Source: an uncultured Beijerinckiaceae bacterium
GTDB taxonomy: Bacteria > Pseudomonadota > Alphaproteobacteria > Rhizobiales > Beijerinckiaceae
NCBI GenBank assembly: GCA_937873345.1
Contig: CALMRL010000524.1
Location: 1,702-10,117, forward strand
DNA length: 8,416 bases
Reading direction: 5' to 3'
Each line of letters begins with the position of its first letter. The first letter of the stretch is position 1. The notes under the pieces are model-generated. The model was not told where the DNA came from, did no database searches, and saw only the letters and a program-made list of their open reading frames with translations. The translations under genes were made by a program, and so were the position numbers. Positions 1-6,081 of this stretch are shown in pieces.

Positions 1-1
1 A

Positions 2-646
2 CTGTCGCCCGACACATGGCGCCTGATCCAGGATGTGTATTCCACCCTCGACCTGAAGCCCGACGCCTCCTTCGAGGAGGTCGACATCACGGACAGGGTC
101 GAGGCGGCGCTGCGCCGGCTCGCGGCGATCTCCGGCTTGGCGCAGGAGAACATGAACCGAGGAGCCGGCTGGCATCTCCTCGACCTCGGTCGCCGCATCG
201 AGCGCGGCATCAACACCTGCCGCTTCGCCTTTCGCCTAATCTGCCCCGACGGCCGCGCCGAGGGCCTCGACGTGCTGCTGGAACTGATCGATTCACAGAT
301 CACCTATCGCTCGCGCTACCTCGTCGGGCTCTCGCTGCCGCAGGTGCGGGACATGGTGCTGCTCGACCCCTACAATCCCCGTTCCGTCGCCGCGCAGGTG
401 GAGCGCATCGTCGAGCACCTTCGCAACCTGCCGCTACTCAATGCCGACGGCATGCTGGAGGTGCCGCTGCGCCTCGCCACATCGATCCACGCGGAGCTGT
501 CGACCGGCGTCGCCATGAGCTTCGACACGACCGCCGTCCGCAAGGTCGAGGCGAAGCTTCTCGATCTCGGCGACGCCATCGGCACGCGCTACTTCCTGCA
601 TGGCGCGGCGGCGGTGCGCGCCGACCGGATGATCGGCCTCGCCTGA
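2..646 (+). CDS. Alpha-E domain protein (DUF403), 3' part only
   Basis: The reading frame is open from the left edge to a TGA at 644-646, giving the last 214 residues of a longer protein; the ATG at 35 is internal, because the residues before it (LSPDTWRLIQDVYS) already fit the family. The all-helical sequence, with the ENMNRGAGWHLLDLGRRIERG region and a later stretch of paired helices around YRSRYLVG, matches the alpha-E (DUF403) family. Stand-alone members run to about 310 residues; in other genomes the domain is fused behind a circularly permuted ATP-grasp ligase, and the edge hides which applies here. The family is genetically linked to ATP-grasp ligases and transglutaminase-like peptidases and is predicted to take part in synthesis or attachment of a peptide; its biochemistry is not established. 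The transglutaminase gene starts 24 nt downstream, so the two are probably one operon. Confidence 0.88.
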   Translation: MSPDTWRLIQDVYSTLDLKPDASFEEVDITDRVEAALRRLAAISGLAQENMNRGAGWHLLDLGRRIERGINTCRFAFRLICPDGRAEGLDVLLELIDSQITYRSRYLVGLSLPQVRDMVLLDPYNPRSVAAQVERIVEHLRNLPLLNADGMLEVPLRLATSIHAELSTGVAMSFDTTAVRKVEAKLLDLGDAIGTRYFLHGAAAVRADRMIGLA

Positions 647-670
647 TGCGTCTTGGATGACCGTCCGCCC

Positions 671-1552
671 ATGATCTACGACATCAAGCACGTCACGCTC
701 TACGAATACGGCTCGGCCGTCACCTACTCGAACTGCGCTCTGCGCCTCCTGCCGCGCGAGGGGCCGGGGCAGGTGGTGTTCGCCTCCTCGCTCGACATCG
801 AGCCGAAGCCGGAGCGTACCGCCGAGCGCGCCTGCTTCTTCGGCAATCGCGTCACCTGGATCACCATCGAGACGGCGCACCGCGAACTGAAGGTCTCGAC
901 GGTCACCTCCGTCGAGATCCAGCGCGAGCCGACGCCCGAGCCGTCCTCGACCGTCCCGTGGGAGCGGGTCCGCGACCTCGCCTTCGCCACGCCCTCGCTC
1001 GACCCCGACGCGCCGGGGCACTACCTCCATCCCAGCCGCTTCGTGCCGTTGCACGAGCCGGCGACCCTCTACGCCGCCGAGAGCTTCCCCACCGGCCGCC
1101 CCGTGCTGCAGGGGGCGGTCGAGCTGATGGGACGCATCCGCCGCGAGTTCCGCTACGACCCCAAGGCGACGGTGGTCTCGACGCCGCTTTCCGAAGCCTT
1201 CGCCAAGCGCCACGGCGTGTGCCAGGACTTCGCGCACATCATGATCTCCGGCCTGCGCGGCCTGGGTCTGCCGGCGCGCTACGTGTCGGGCTACATCCGC
1301 ACCATCCCGCCGCCGGGCAAGAAGCGACTCGAAGGGGCGGACGCGACCCACGCCTGGGTGTCGGTATGGTGCGGCCCTGCGACCGGCTGGGTCGGGCTCG
1401 ACCCCACCAACGACATCATGATCGGCGACGACCACATCATCCTCGCCAAAGGCCGCGACTACGCCGACATCTCGCCGGTCGCCGGCATCATCCTCGGCTC
1501 GAAGGAGCAGGACGTCGACGTCAAGGTCGATGTAATACCGCGGGGCGAGTAG
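671..1552 (+). CDS. Transglutaminase-like cysteine peptidase
   Basis: Encodes 293 residues from the ATG at 671, chosen because family members begin with a MIYDI-type sequence right at the first beta strand; an in-frame TTG at 653 would add six residues and sits closer to the previous stop. Residues 1 to about 80 form the bacterial transglutaminase N-terminal beta domain. The papain-like TGc core follows, with a full catalytic triad visible: Cys184 in HGVCQDFAH, His227 in ATHAWVSVW and Asp244 in GLDPTND. Typical C-terminal family sequence (GRDYADISPVAG) is present. The fold usually acts as a thiol peptidase or amide-bond transferase rather than as a protein crosslinker; the substrate is unknown. 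There is no signal peptide, so it is expected in the cytoplasm. Its position right after an alpha-E gene matches the predicted ATP-grasp/alpha-E/transglutaminase peptide system. No strong Shine-Dalgarno precedes the start, suggesting translational coupling to the upstream gene. Confidence 0.9.
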   Translation: MIYDIKHVTLYEYGSAVTYSNCALRLLPREGPGQVVFASSLDIEPKPERTAERACFFGNRVTWITIETAHRELKVSTVTSVEIQREPTPEPSSTVPWERVRDLAFATPSLDPDAPGHYLHPSRFVPLHEPATLYAAESFPTGRPVLQGAVELMGRIRREFRYDPKATVVSTPLSEAFAKRHGVCQDFAHIMISGLRGLGLPARYVSGYIRTIPPPGKKRLEGADATHAWVSVWCGPATGWVGLDPTNDIMIGDDHIILAKGRDYADISPVAGIILGSKEQDVDVKVDVIPRGE

Positions 1553-1585
1553 GTCGCCACGACCGGCCGGTCCGGCTAGAACACG

Positions 1586-1601
1586 GCTCCTTCCACGGAG
1601 C
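1586..1601 (+). promoter_or_regulatory. Small hairpin enclosing the ribosome binding site of the MBL gene
   Basis: GCTCC at 1586-1590 and GGAGC at 1597-1601 are exact inverted repeats around a six-base loop (TTCCAC). The right arm contains the Shine-Dalgarno GGAG (1597-1600), which lies five bases before the ATG at 1606. If the 5-bp stem forms in the mRNA, it would hide the ribosome binding site. The Shine-Dalgarno is well supported; a regulatory role for the hairpin is inference, and a stem this short could be chance. Confidence 0.4.
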
Positions 1602-1605
1602 GACC

Positions 1606-2481
1606 ATGTCCCCCGGTCTGTCCCCCTTCGTCGATGCGCTGCGCCTGCCGGCCTACGTCTGCAGCAACTGCGGCTTCTGGCAGCGGCATTTCGCCGAGCC
1701 GCCCTCCTGCCCGATGTGCCTCGATGCCCGTCACGTCGTGCCGCAGCAGGGATGGCGCTTCCTCGATCTCCATGCGGCGCAACGCGCCTTTCCCTGCCAC
1801 TGGGAGGAGCTGGAGCCCGGCGCTTGGCGCTTCTGGAACGACCCCGTCGAGGGCATCGGTCCGTCGAGCTACCTCTTGCGGACGCCCGTAGGCAACGTGG
1901 TTTTCGAGGGCGCCTCCGTGTTCTCGGAGGTCGCGCTCGATAAGATCGCCGATCTCGGCGGCGTCGCCGTGCTGTCCGCCTCGCATCCGCATTCCTACGG
2001 CGCCCTGTGGCAGGTGCAGGATCGCTTCGATCCCGAGCTCGCGCTCGCTGCCGGTGATTTCGGCTGGTCGGCGGCACTGCAGGTGACCTGGCCGTTCGAC
2101 GAGTGTCTGGAGCCGCTGCCCGGCATCGAGCTGCACCGCACCGCCGGGCATTTCGACGGCCACACCGTGCTGTTCGACCGCGAGCGGCGCCTGCTGCTCT
2201 GCGGCGACGCCCTTAAGTTCGAGTTGTCGCCCCACGACCGCCGGCAGGCGACCACCATCTCGGCCCACAAGGCTTTCGTGCGCGCGACGCCGCTGACGCC
2301 CGGCGAGCTGCGCCGCTACCGCGACGTCTTCGCGCCGCTGGATTTCCGGCAGACCTGGACGCCGTTCGAGCAGGCGCGCAACAGCGGCCGCGCCGAGGCG
2401 CTGGCCCTCATCGACGGCCAGCTCGCCGCCCGGCCGCATCCTCGACAGGTGCCGCTGGACGAGCTTCGCGCCGCGCCCTAG
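1606..2481 (+). CDS. MBL-fold metallo-hydrolase-like protein with N-terminal zinc ribbon
   Basis: Encodes 291 residues; the start at 1606 has a GGAG Shine-Dalgarno five bases upstream, and sequence further upstream in the same frame is only a shadow of the transglutaminase gene. Two cysteine pairs (Cys19/Cys22 and Cys35/Cys38) form a short zinc-ribbon-like element. The remainder resembles a divergent metallo-beta-lactamase fold: the usual HxHxDH motif is replaced by H127-P-H129-S-Y131-G, then come His182 and His186 in GHFDGHTVL, Asp201 in the GDAL motif, and His221 in ISAHK. This ribbon plus SHPH arrangement occurs in a family of uncharacterised bacterial MBL proteins, so it is likely a real subfamily trait and not decay. 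Substrate and reaction cannot be predicted; reduced metal binding is possible because the Asp and third His of the motif are missing. It sits 53 nt after the transglutaminase gene and may share its transcript. Confidence 0.82.
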   Translation: MSPGLSPFVDALRLPAYVCSNCGFWQRHFAEPPSCPMCLDARHVVPQQGWRFLDLHAAQRAFPCHWEELEPGAWRFWNDPVEGIGPSSYLLRTPVGNVVFEGASVFSEVALDKIADLGGVAVLSASHPHSYGALWQVQDRFDPELALAAGDFGWSAALQVTWPFDECLEPLPGIELHRTAGHFDGHTVLFDRERRLLLCGDALKFELSPHDRRQATTISAHKAFVRATPLTPGELRRYRDVFAPLDFRQTWTPFEQARNSGRAEALALIDGQLAARPHPRQVPLDELRAAP

Positions 2482-2567
2482 TCAGGCTCGCGCGAGGCGT
2501 ATAGGCCAAGGCTTCGTTGCCCGCTGCGGGATGCCGCCGCGCCAGCAGTCCGTCCAGCCCGCGAGTC

Positions 2568-3260
2568 ATGCCCAAGCTGTACCATCATCCGCTCGACCCG
2601 CAGTCGCGCTTCGTCCGCCTCGCCCTCGCCGAATACGGCGTCGAGGCGGAGCTGCAGGAGGAAAGGTCCTTCGAGCGCCGCCGCGATTTCCTGGCGCTGA
2701 ACCCTGCCGGCACGCTGCCGGTGCTCGTCGAGGACAACGGCACGGTGGTGCCGGGCCCGGCCCCGATCGCGGAGTGGCTCGACGAAAGCCGTGGCCACAC
2801 CGTGCCGGACCGGCGGCTGATGCCTGAGCCGCCGCACGAGCGCATCGAGGTGCGCCGCCTGCTCGACTGGTTCAACGGCAAGTTCTTCGCCGAGGTGTCG
2901 AGCTGGCTGGTCACGGAGAAGGTCCACAAGCGCTTCATGAGCGCCGAGCAAGGGGGCGGCGCGCCGTCGATGGAGATGGTGCGGGCGGCACGCGCCAACA
3001 TCCGCTACCATCTGCACTATATCGGCTACCTCGTGGCGCGGCGGAACTTCATCGCCGGCGGCGACATCACCTTCGCCGATCTGGCGGCGGCGGCCCACCT
3101 ATCCTGCGTGGATTTTCTCGGCGACGTGCCATGGAGCGAAGACGAGACGGCAAGGAGCTGGTACGCGAGGGTGAAGTCGCGTCCGAGCTTCCGCACCCTG
3201 CTCGCCGACAGGGTCCCCGGCATCACCCCCGCGGCGAACTACGCCGATCTCGACTTCTGA
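2568..3260 (+). CDS. fzlA: FzlA, GST-fold FtsZ-binding cell division protein
   Basis: Encodes 230 residues starting at the ATG at 2568, where the family N-terminus (MPKLYHHPLDPQSRF) begins; an earlier in-frame TTG at 2517 would add non-conserved residues. Residues 1 to about 80 are a thioredoxin-like GST domain (NPAGTLPVLVEDNG) and the rest a helical GST C-terminal domain (FADLAAAAHLSCVDFLGD). The very C-terminus, KSRPSF then RVPG and YADLDF, is the conserved tail of alphaproteobacterial FzlA. In Caulobacter, FzlA is a GST-like protein without evident glutathione chemistry that binds FtsZ, curves its filaments and promotes constriction and activation of cell wall synthesis. Position 10, often the site of a catalytic residue in GST relatives, is Asp here. 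The neighbouring queG also supports the call. The function is transferred from the family; a plain GST is the alternative. Confidence 0.82.
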   Translation: MPKLYHHPLDPQSRFVRLALAEYGVEAELQEERSFERRRDFLALNPAGTLPVLVEDNGTVVPGPAPIAEWLDESRGHTVPDRRLMPEPPHERIEVRRLLDWFNGKFFAEVSSWLVTEKVHKRFMSAEQGGGAPSMEMVRAARANIRYHLHYIGYLVARRNFIAGGDITFADLAAAAHLSCVDFLGDVPWSEDETARSWYARVKSRPSFRTLLADRVPGITPAANYADLDF

Positions 3261-4345
3261 CGCGCGGCGGGCCCGCGGACATCAAGGCCCGGGTTGCCGC
3301 TCGCGCCAACGCCCTCGGCTTCGACCTGTGCAGGGTCACGGCGCCCGACAGCATTCCCGACGCTCCGGCGCGCCTCGCCGCCTTCCTCGCCGCCGGCCAT
3401 CATGGCGAGATGGGCTGGCTTGCCGAGAATGAACCACGCCGCGCCGACCCGCGCGAGCTTTGGCCGCAGGTCCGCTCGATCATCATGCTCGGACTGAACT
3501 ACGGCCCGGACCATGACCCGCGGCGCGACCTCGCCCTGCGCTCGACGGCGAACGTCTCGGTCTATGCGCGAAACCGCGACTACCACGAGCTCATCAAGGG
3601 TCGGCTGAAGGAGCTGACCTCGGTGCTGCTGTCGGCGGCGGGGCGGGGCGGGCACGAGGCGAAGGTGTTCGTCGACACCGCCCCGGTGATGGAGAAGCCG
3701 CTCGCCGAGGCGGCCGGGCTCGGCTGGCAGGGGAAGCACACCAACCTCGTCTCGCGAGAGTTCGGCTCATGGCTGTTCCTCGGCTCGATCCATACGACGG
3801 TGGAACTGCCGCGCGACGGACGCGAGGTGGACCATTGCGGTTCGTGCCGCGCCTGCCTCGACGCTTGTCCGACGGATGCCTTTCCCGCGCCGTACCGGCT
3901 CGATGCGCGTCGCTGCATCTCCTATCTCACCATCGAGCATCGCGGCACCATCCCGCCCGAGTTCCGCCGCGCCATCGGTAACCGCGTCTTCGGCTGCGAC
4001 GACTGCCTCGCCGCCTGTCCCTGGAACAAATGGGCGCGGCAAGCGCGCGACCTCAAGCTGCAGGCTCGTCCCGAGATGGTCGCTCCGCCGCTCGCCCGCT
4101 GGCTGGCGCTCGACGAGGAAGGCTTTCGCGCGCTGTTTGCCGGTAGCCCGTTGAAGCGGCTCGGCTGGACGACGTTCCTACGCAACCTTCTTATCGCCGC
4201 GGGCAATTCCGCCGACGTTTCGCTGCTTCCCACGGTGAGCGGCCATGCCGATCACCCCTCCGCCGTGGTGCGCGAGACGGCGGCCTGGGCGGCCGGCGAA
4301 CTGCTCGTCGCCGCCAGCCGCGCCTCGGCCGCGATTCTGCGCTAG
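3257..4345 (+). CDS. queG: QueG, cobalamin-dependent tRNA epoxyqueuosine(34) reductase
   Basis: Reduces epoxyqueuosine to queuosine at wobble position 34 of tRNAs reading NAU/NAC codons, the last step of queuosine synthesis, in the cytoplasm. The N-terminal DUF1730/cobalamin region (LGFDLCRVT, then VSVYARNRDYH) carries the expected acid Asp140 in VDTAPVMEK. Eight cysteines for two [4Fe-4S] clusters follow: Cys194, 197, 200 and 204 (CGSCRACLDACP), Cys220 (RRCISY), and Cys247, 250 and 254 (GCDDCLAACPWN). A helical HEAT-like tail completes the usual length of about 360 residues. The start is unusual: no ATG, GTG or TTG lies between an ATG at 3131, deep inside fzlA, and an internal ATG far downstream. 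I place the start at CTG 3257, whose last two bases overlap the fzlA TGA, which gives a normal N-terminus of 362 residues. Starting at 3131 instead would give 404 residues with an arginine-rich extension. The function is near certain; the start is not. Confidence 0.93.
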   Translation: MTRGGPADIKARVAARANALGFDLCRVTAPDSIPDAPARLAAFLAAGHHGEMGWLAENEPRRADPRELWPQVRSIIMLGLNYGPDHDPRRDLALRSTANVSVYARNRDYHELIKGRLKELTSVLLSAAGRGGHEAKVFVDTAPVMEKPLAEAAGLGWQGKHTNLVSREFGSWLFLGSIHTTVELPRDGREVDHCGSCRACLDACPTDAFPAPYRLDARRCISYLTIEHRGTIPPEFRRAIGNRVFGCDDCLAACPWNKWARQARDLKLQARPEMVAPPLARWLALDEEGFRALFAGSPLKRLGWTTFLRNLLIAAGNSADVSLLPTVSGHADHPSAVVRETAAWAAGELLVAASRASAAILR

Positions 4346-4356
4346 CCTCGCGCTCC

Positions 4357-5250
4357 ATGAACCTCTTCGTCTTCGGCCTCGGCTACAGCGCGCGCCACTT
4401 CGTCGAGGCGTACGGGCGCCTCTTCGACTCCATCGCCGCGACGGCGCGCGATCCCGGGACGGGACGGGGCGACGGCATCTCCATGCTGCGCTTCGGCCCA
4501 GACGGAGCCGACCCGTCGGTCGAGCAGCGGCTCGGCGAGGCCGACGTGCTGCTCGTCTCGGTGCCGCCGGGATCGTCCAGCGATCCCGTGCTCGCCCGCT
4601 ACGGCCGGCGCATCGCGGCGACGAAGCGGCCGCAGCTGGTGCTCTACCTCTCGACGATCGGGGTCTACGGCGACCGGGGCGGCGAATGGGTCGACGAGGA
4701 GGCGCTGCCGACGCCCCTGTCGGAGCGCTCGAAGGTGCGGGTGCAGGCGGAAAAGGCCTGGGCGACGCTGAGCAAGGACCGGGCGAAGACCGTGCACCTG
4801 CTACGCCTATCGGGCATCTACGGCCCCGGTCGCAACCCGCTCGTCAACTTGGCGCAGGGCAGGGCACACCGCTACGTCAAGCCGGGGCAAGTGTTCAACC
4901 GCATCCACGTCGACGACATCGCCGCGACGCTCGCCGCCCTCGTTGCGCGGCCGGCGGGGGGCGGCTCGCACGCGTGGAACGTCACCGACGACGAGCCGGC
5001 ACCGCCGCAGGATGTCGTCACCTATGCCGCCGCGATGATGGGCATTGAACCGCCGCCGGCGCAGGACTTCGCCACCGCCGAGCTTTCAGCGATGGCGCGC
5101 TCGTTCTACGGCGAGAACAAGCGCTGCTCGAACCGACGGATCAAGGAGATGCTCGGGGTCGTCTTGAGCTATCCGACCTATCGCGAGGGCATCGCTGCGC
5201 TATGGGCCGCCGGCGAGGGTCGCGTCGGCGCAGGTCGGCCACCGGCATGA
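4357..5250 (+). CDS. Atypical SDR / NAD-dependent epimerase-like protein
   Basis: Encodes 297 residues from an ATG 11 nt after the queG stop. The N-terminus has a Rossmann strand and glycine motif (FVFGLGYSA, residues 4-12). Further family features are the STIGVYGD segment (Ser99, Tyr104), an LRLSGIYGPGRN motif and RIHVDDIA, all seen in extended or atypical short-chain dehydrogenases such as E. coli YeeZ. The classical YxxxK pair is not evident: Tyr104 is followed four residues later by Gly, and the later QAEKAW lysine lacks the matching Tyr. It may therefore bind NAD(P) without ordinary dehydrogenase chemistry. There is no signal peptide. The substrate is unknown; tight linkage to queG and fzlA suggests co-transcription but does not give a function. 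The stop TGA overlaps an ATG at 5247 that opens the broken frame described separately. Confidence 0.85.
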   Translation: MNLFVFGLGYSARHFVEAYGRLFDSIAATARDPGTGRGDGISMLRFGPDGADPSVEQRLGEADVLLVSVPPGSSSDPVLARYGRRIAATKRPQLVLYLSTIGVYGDRGGEWVDEEALPTPLSERSKVRVQAEKAWATLSKDRAKTVHLLRLSGIYGPGRNPLVNLAQGRAHRYVKPGQVFNRIHVDDIAATLAALVARPAGGGSHAWNVTDDEPAPPQDVVTYAAAMMGIEPPPAQDFATAELSAMARSFYGENKRCSNRRIKEMLGVVLSYPTYREGIAALWAAGEGRVGAGRPPA

Positions 5251-5579
5251 GCGGCAAGCCTGAGCCTCGCTTCGCCGTCCACGACCCGACCGGCCGCTTC
5301 GGGAGCAGCTGAGACAGGCTGCAGGCCACGGTCGGTGTCGTCGGCGGCTGGTCCGTGCTCGCGGGTGGCGCCAACCTTTCCAGCGACGACACGATCGGCT
5401 CGCACACGGTGGGGTGCGGCCGTGCGCCACTCATCCTCGTCTCTCGATGCCTCCTGATCCGCACCGCATCGACCCGTGATCGGCATGCTGACAAAAGGCG
5501 TTGGCGCGCGGGCGGGGGTCGTGTCGGATCATCGTGGAGCACGATGGTGCGATCACCGTCCCGCCCGGGGAGAGGCTGA
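5247..5579 (+). pseudogene. Possible decayed small gene, frame broken by one TGA
   Basis: An ATG at 5247 overlaps the stop of the preceding gene as ATGA and opens a 21-codon frame beginning MSGKPEPRFAVHDPTGR, ended by TGA at 5310-5312. The same frame continues open to a TGA at 5577-5579 and includes VGVVGGWSVLAGGANLSSDD. Codons up to about position 5425 end almost always in G or C, as in the real genes here; beyond about 5440 the translation becomes arginine-rich and looks non-coding. I recognise no family. It could be a decayed or misread gene, a 21-residue peptide, or chance in GC-rich DNA. No clear Shine-Dalgarno precedes the ATG. Confidence 0.22.
5528..5548. repeat. Perfect 7-bp inverted repeat with 3-base loop
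   Basis: CATCGTG at 5530-5536 and CACGATG at 5540-5546 are exact reverse complements around GAG. In RNA the stem can extend by a U-G and an A-U pair to 5528-5548. No T tract follows, so it is not a standard Rho-independent terminator. It could be an operator-like palindrome or an RNA stem-loop. No function can be assigned from this sequence. Confidence 0.45.
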
Positions 5580-5614
5580 CTCGCGGGACGCACAGGACAA
5601 GGCGCAGACCGCCA

Positions 5615-5646
5615 TTGACCGAAATCGATGTTTTTGCTCAGCCTAG
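5615..5646 (+). promoter_or_regulatory. Weak promoter candidate upstream of the HhH protein gene
   Basis: TTGACC at 5615-5620 resembles a housekeeping sigma -35 element and is followed by an unusually AT-rich patch for this window (GAAATCGATGTTTTTG). The -10 is poor: CCTAGG lies 20 bases after the -35, and nothing close to TATAAT sits at 16-18 bases. The distance to the ATG at 5707 suits a short leader. Support is positional and compositional only. Confidence 0.28.
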
Positions 5647-5695
5647 GCGCGCGGCGCCCGTTCGCCGCCGGCGCGGCGCAACCCGGCCGGGGCAC

Positions 5696-5700
5696 AGGAG
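5696..5700 (+). promoter_or_regulatory. Strong Shine-Dalgarno for the HhH protein
   Basis: AGGAG at 5696-5700 lies six bases before the ATG at 5707. It is the clearest ribosome binding site in the window and fixes this start. Most neighbouring genes rely on weaker sites or overlaps, so this gene is probably translated independently. Confidence 0.7.
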
Positions 5701-5706
5701 ACGGCG

Positions 5707-6063
5707 ATGCCTACCATCGGTTTGCGTGGCATGATGATCGGCGGCGCGGCGGCGCTGATGCTGGCGCTGGGGGTGGGCAGCGCCGCGGCGCAGGCGCCAT
5801 CGGCAGGCACATCGGCACCTGCCGCCGCACCGAAGTCGACAGACGCCACGGCAACCGAAAAGGCCGCCAAGCCCGAGCTGCTCGACATCAACTCCGCCAC
5901 GAAGGAACAGCTTGACGCCCTGAAGGGGATTGGTGCGAAGCGCGCCGACGACATCATCAAGGGCCGCCCATACAAGGGCAAGGACGAGCTCTATCAGAAG
6001 AAGATCATTCCCAAAGCCGTCTACGCCGGCATCAAGGACAAGATCATCGCCAAGCAGAAGTAG
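5707..6063 (+). CDS. Exported helix-hairpin-helix (ComEA-like) small protein
   Basis: Encodes 118 residues. Residues 1 to about 28 form a Sec signal peptide: Arg7, a hydrophobic stretch rich in Met, Ala and Leu, and an AAA-QA cleavage site near residue 28. A flexible Ala/Pro/Ser/Thr-rich linker runs to about residue 55. The C-terminal part is a helix-hairpin-helix domain of the ComEA type: LLDINSATKEQLDALKGIGA at 58-77, then the RADDIIKGRPYKGKDEL region and a lysine-rich end (Lys at 110, 112, 116 and 118 region). Such domains bind DNA non-specifically, and in competent bacteria ComEA captures DNA in the periplasm. Here no other uptake gene is near, and small exported HhH proteins of this type are common in alphaproteobacteria without a proven role. 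A periplasmic location is well supported; DNA binding is inferred from the family. It appears to be a single-gene unit. Confidence 0.88.
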   Translation: MPTIGLRGMMIGGAAALMLALGVGSAAAQAPSAGTSAPAAAPKSTDATATEKAAKPELLDINSATKEQLDALKGIGAKRADDIIKGRPYKGKDELYQKKIIPKAVYAGIKDKIIAKQK

Positions 6064-6081
6064 CGCCCTCGCGCCGCAGCC

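Larger units (their letters stand above)
5251..5706. other. Longest intergenic stretch, 456 bp
   Basis: No recognisable gene lies here on either strand. The long minus-strand frames across it translate to low-complexity, arginine- and proline-rich sequence with no known motif. It contains the broken frame starting at 5247, short inverted repeats (CCCGA 5285-5289 with TCGGG 5299-5303; GCAGC 5305-5309 with GCTGC 5318-5322), a stronger hairpin at 5528-5548, a TTGACC element near 5615 and the ribosome binding site of the next gene. No T-rich Rho-independent terminator was seen. It is a natural break between the queG-SDR group and the next gene, so it probably holds a promoter. Confidence 0.6.

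Noticed and set aside
1562..1571. ACCGGCCGGT palindrome as a regulator site
   Set aside because: A ten-base GC palindrome is expected by chance here, and there is no second copy or known operator match.
958..1605. In-frame extension upstream of the MBL gene back to 958
   Set aside because: It overlaps the well-supported transglutaminase gene and translates to Arg/His/Pro-rich sequence; the Shine-Dalgarno and conserved N-terminus place the start at 1606.
434..2077. 547-codon open frame on the minus strand
   Set aside because: It lies antisense to the alpha-E, transglutaminase and MBL genes. The translation is arginine-rich and of low complexity with no family motif, as expected for shadows in GC-rich DNA.
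2487..2530. CTCGCGCGAG palindrome and CCCGC/GCGGG repeat before fzlA as a terminator or operator
   Set aside because: Such short GC palindromes are frequent at this base composition; the second has almost no loop and no T tract follows.
5305..5322. Possible selenocysteine TGA with a flanking stem
   Set aside because: The stem encloses the TGA rather than following it, it is only 5 bp, and the surrounding frame has no known selenoprotein motif.
5141..5695. 184-codon minus-strand frame across the intergenic stretch
   Set aside because: It runs into the end of the SDR gene, has Pro/Arg-rich composition and no motif, and lacks a convincing ribosome binding site.
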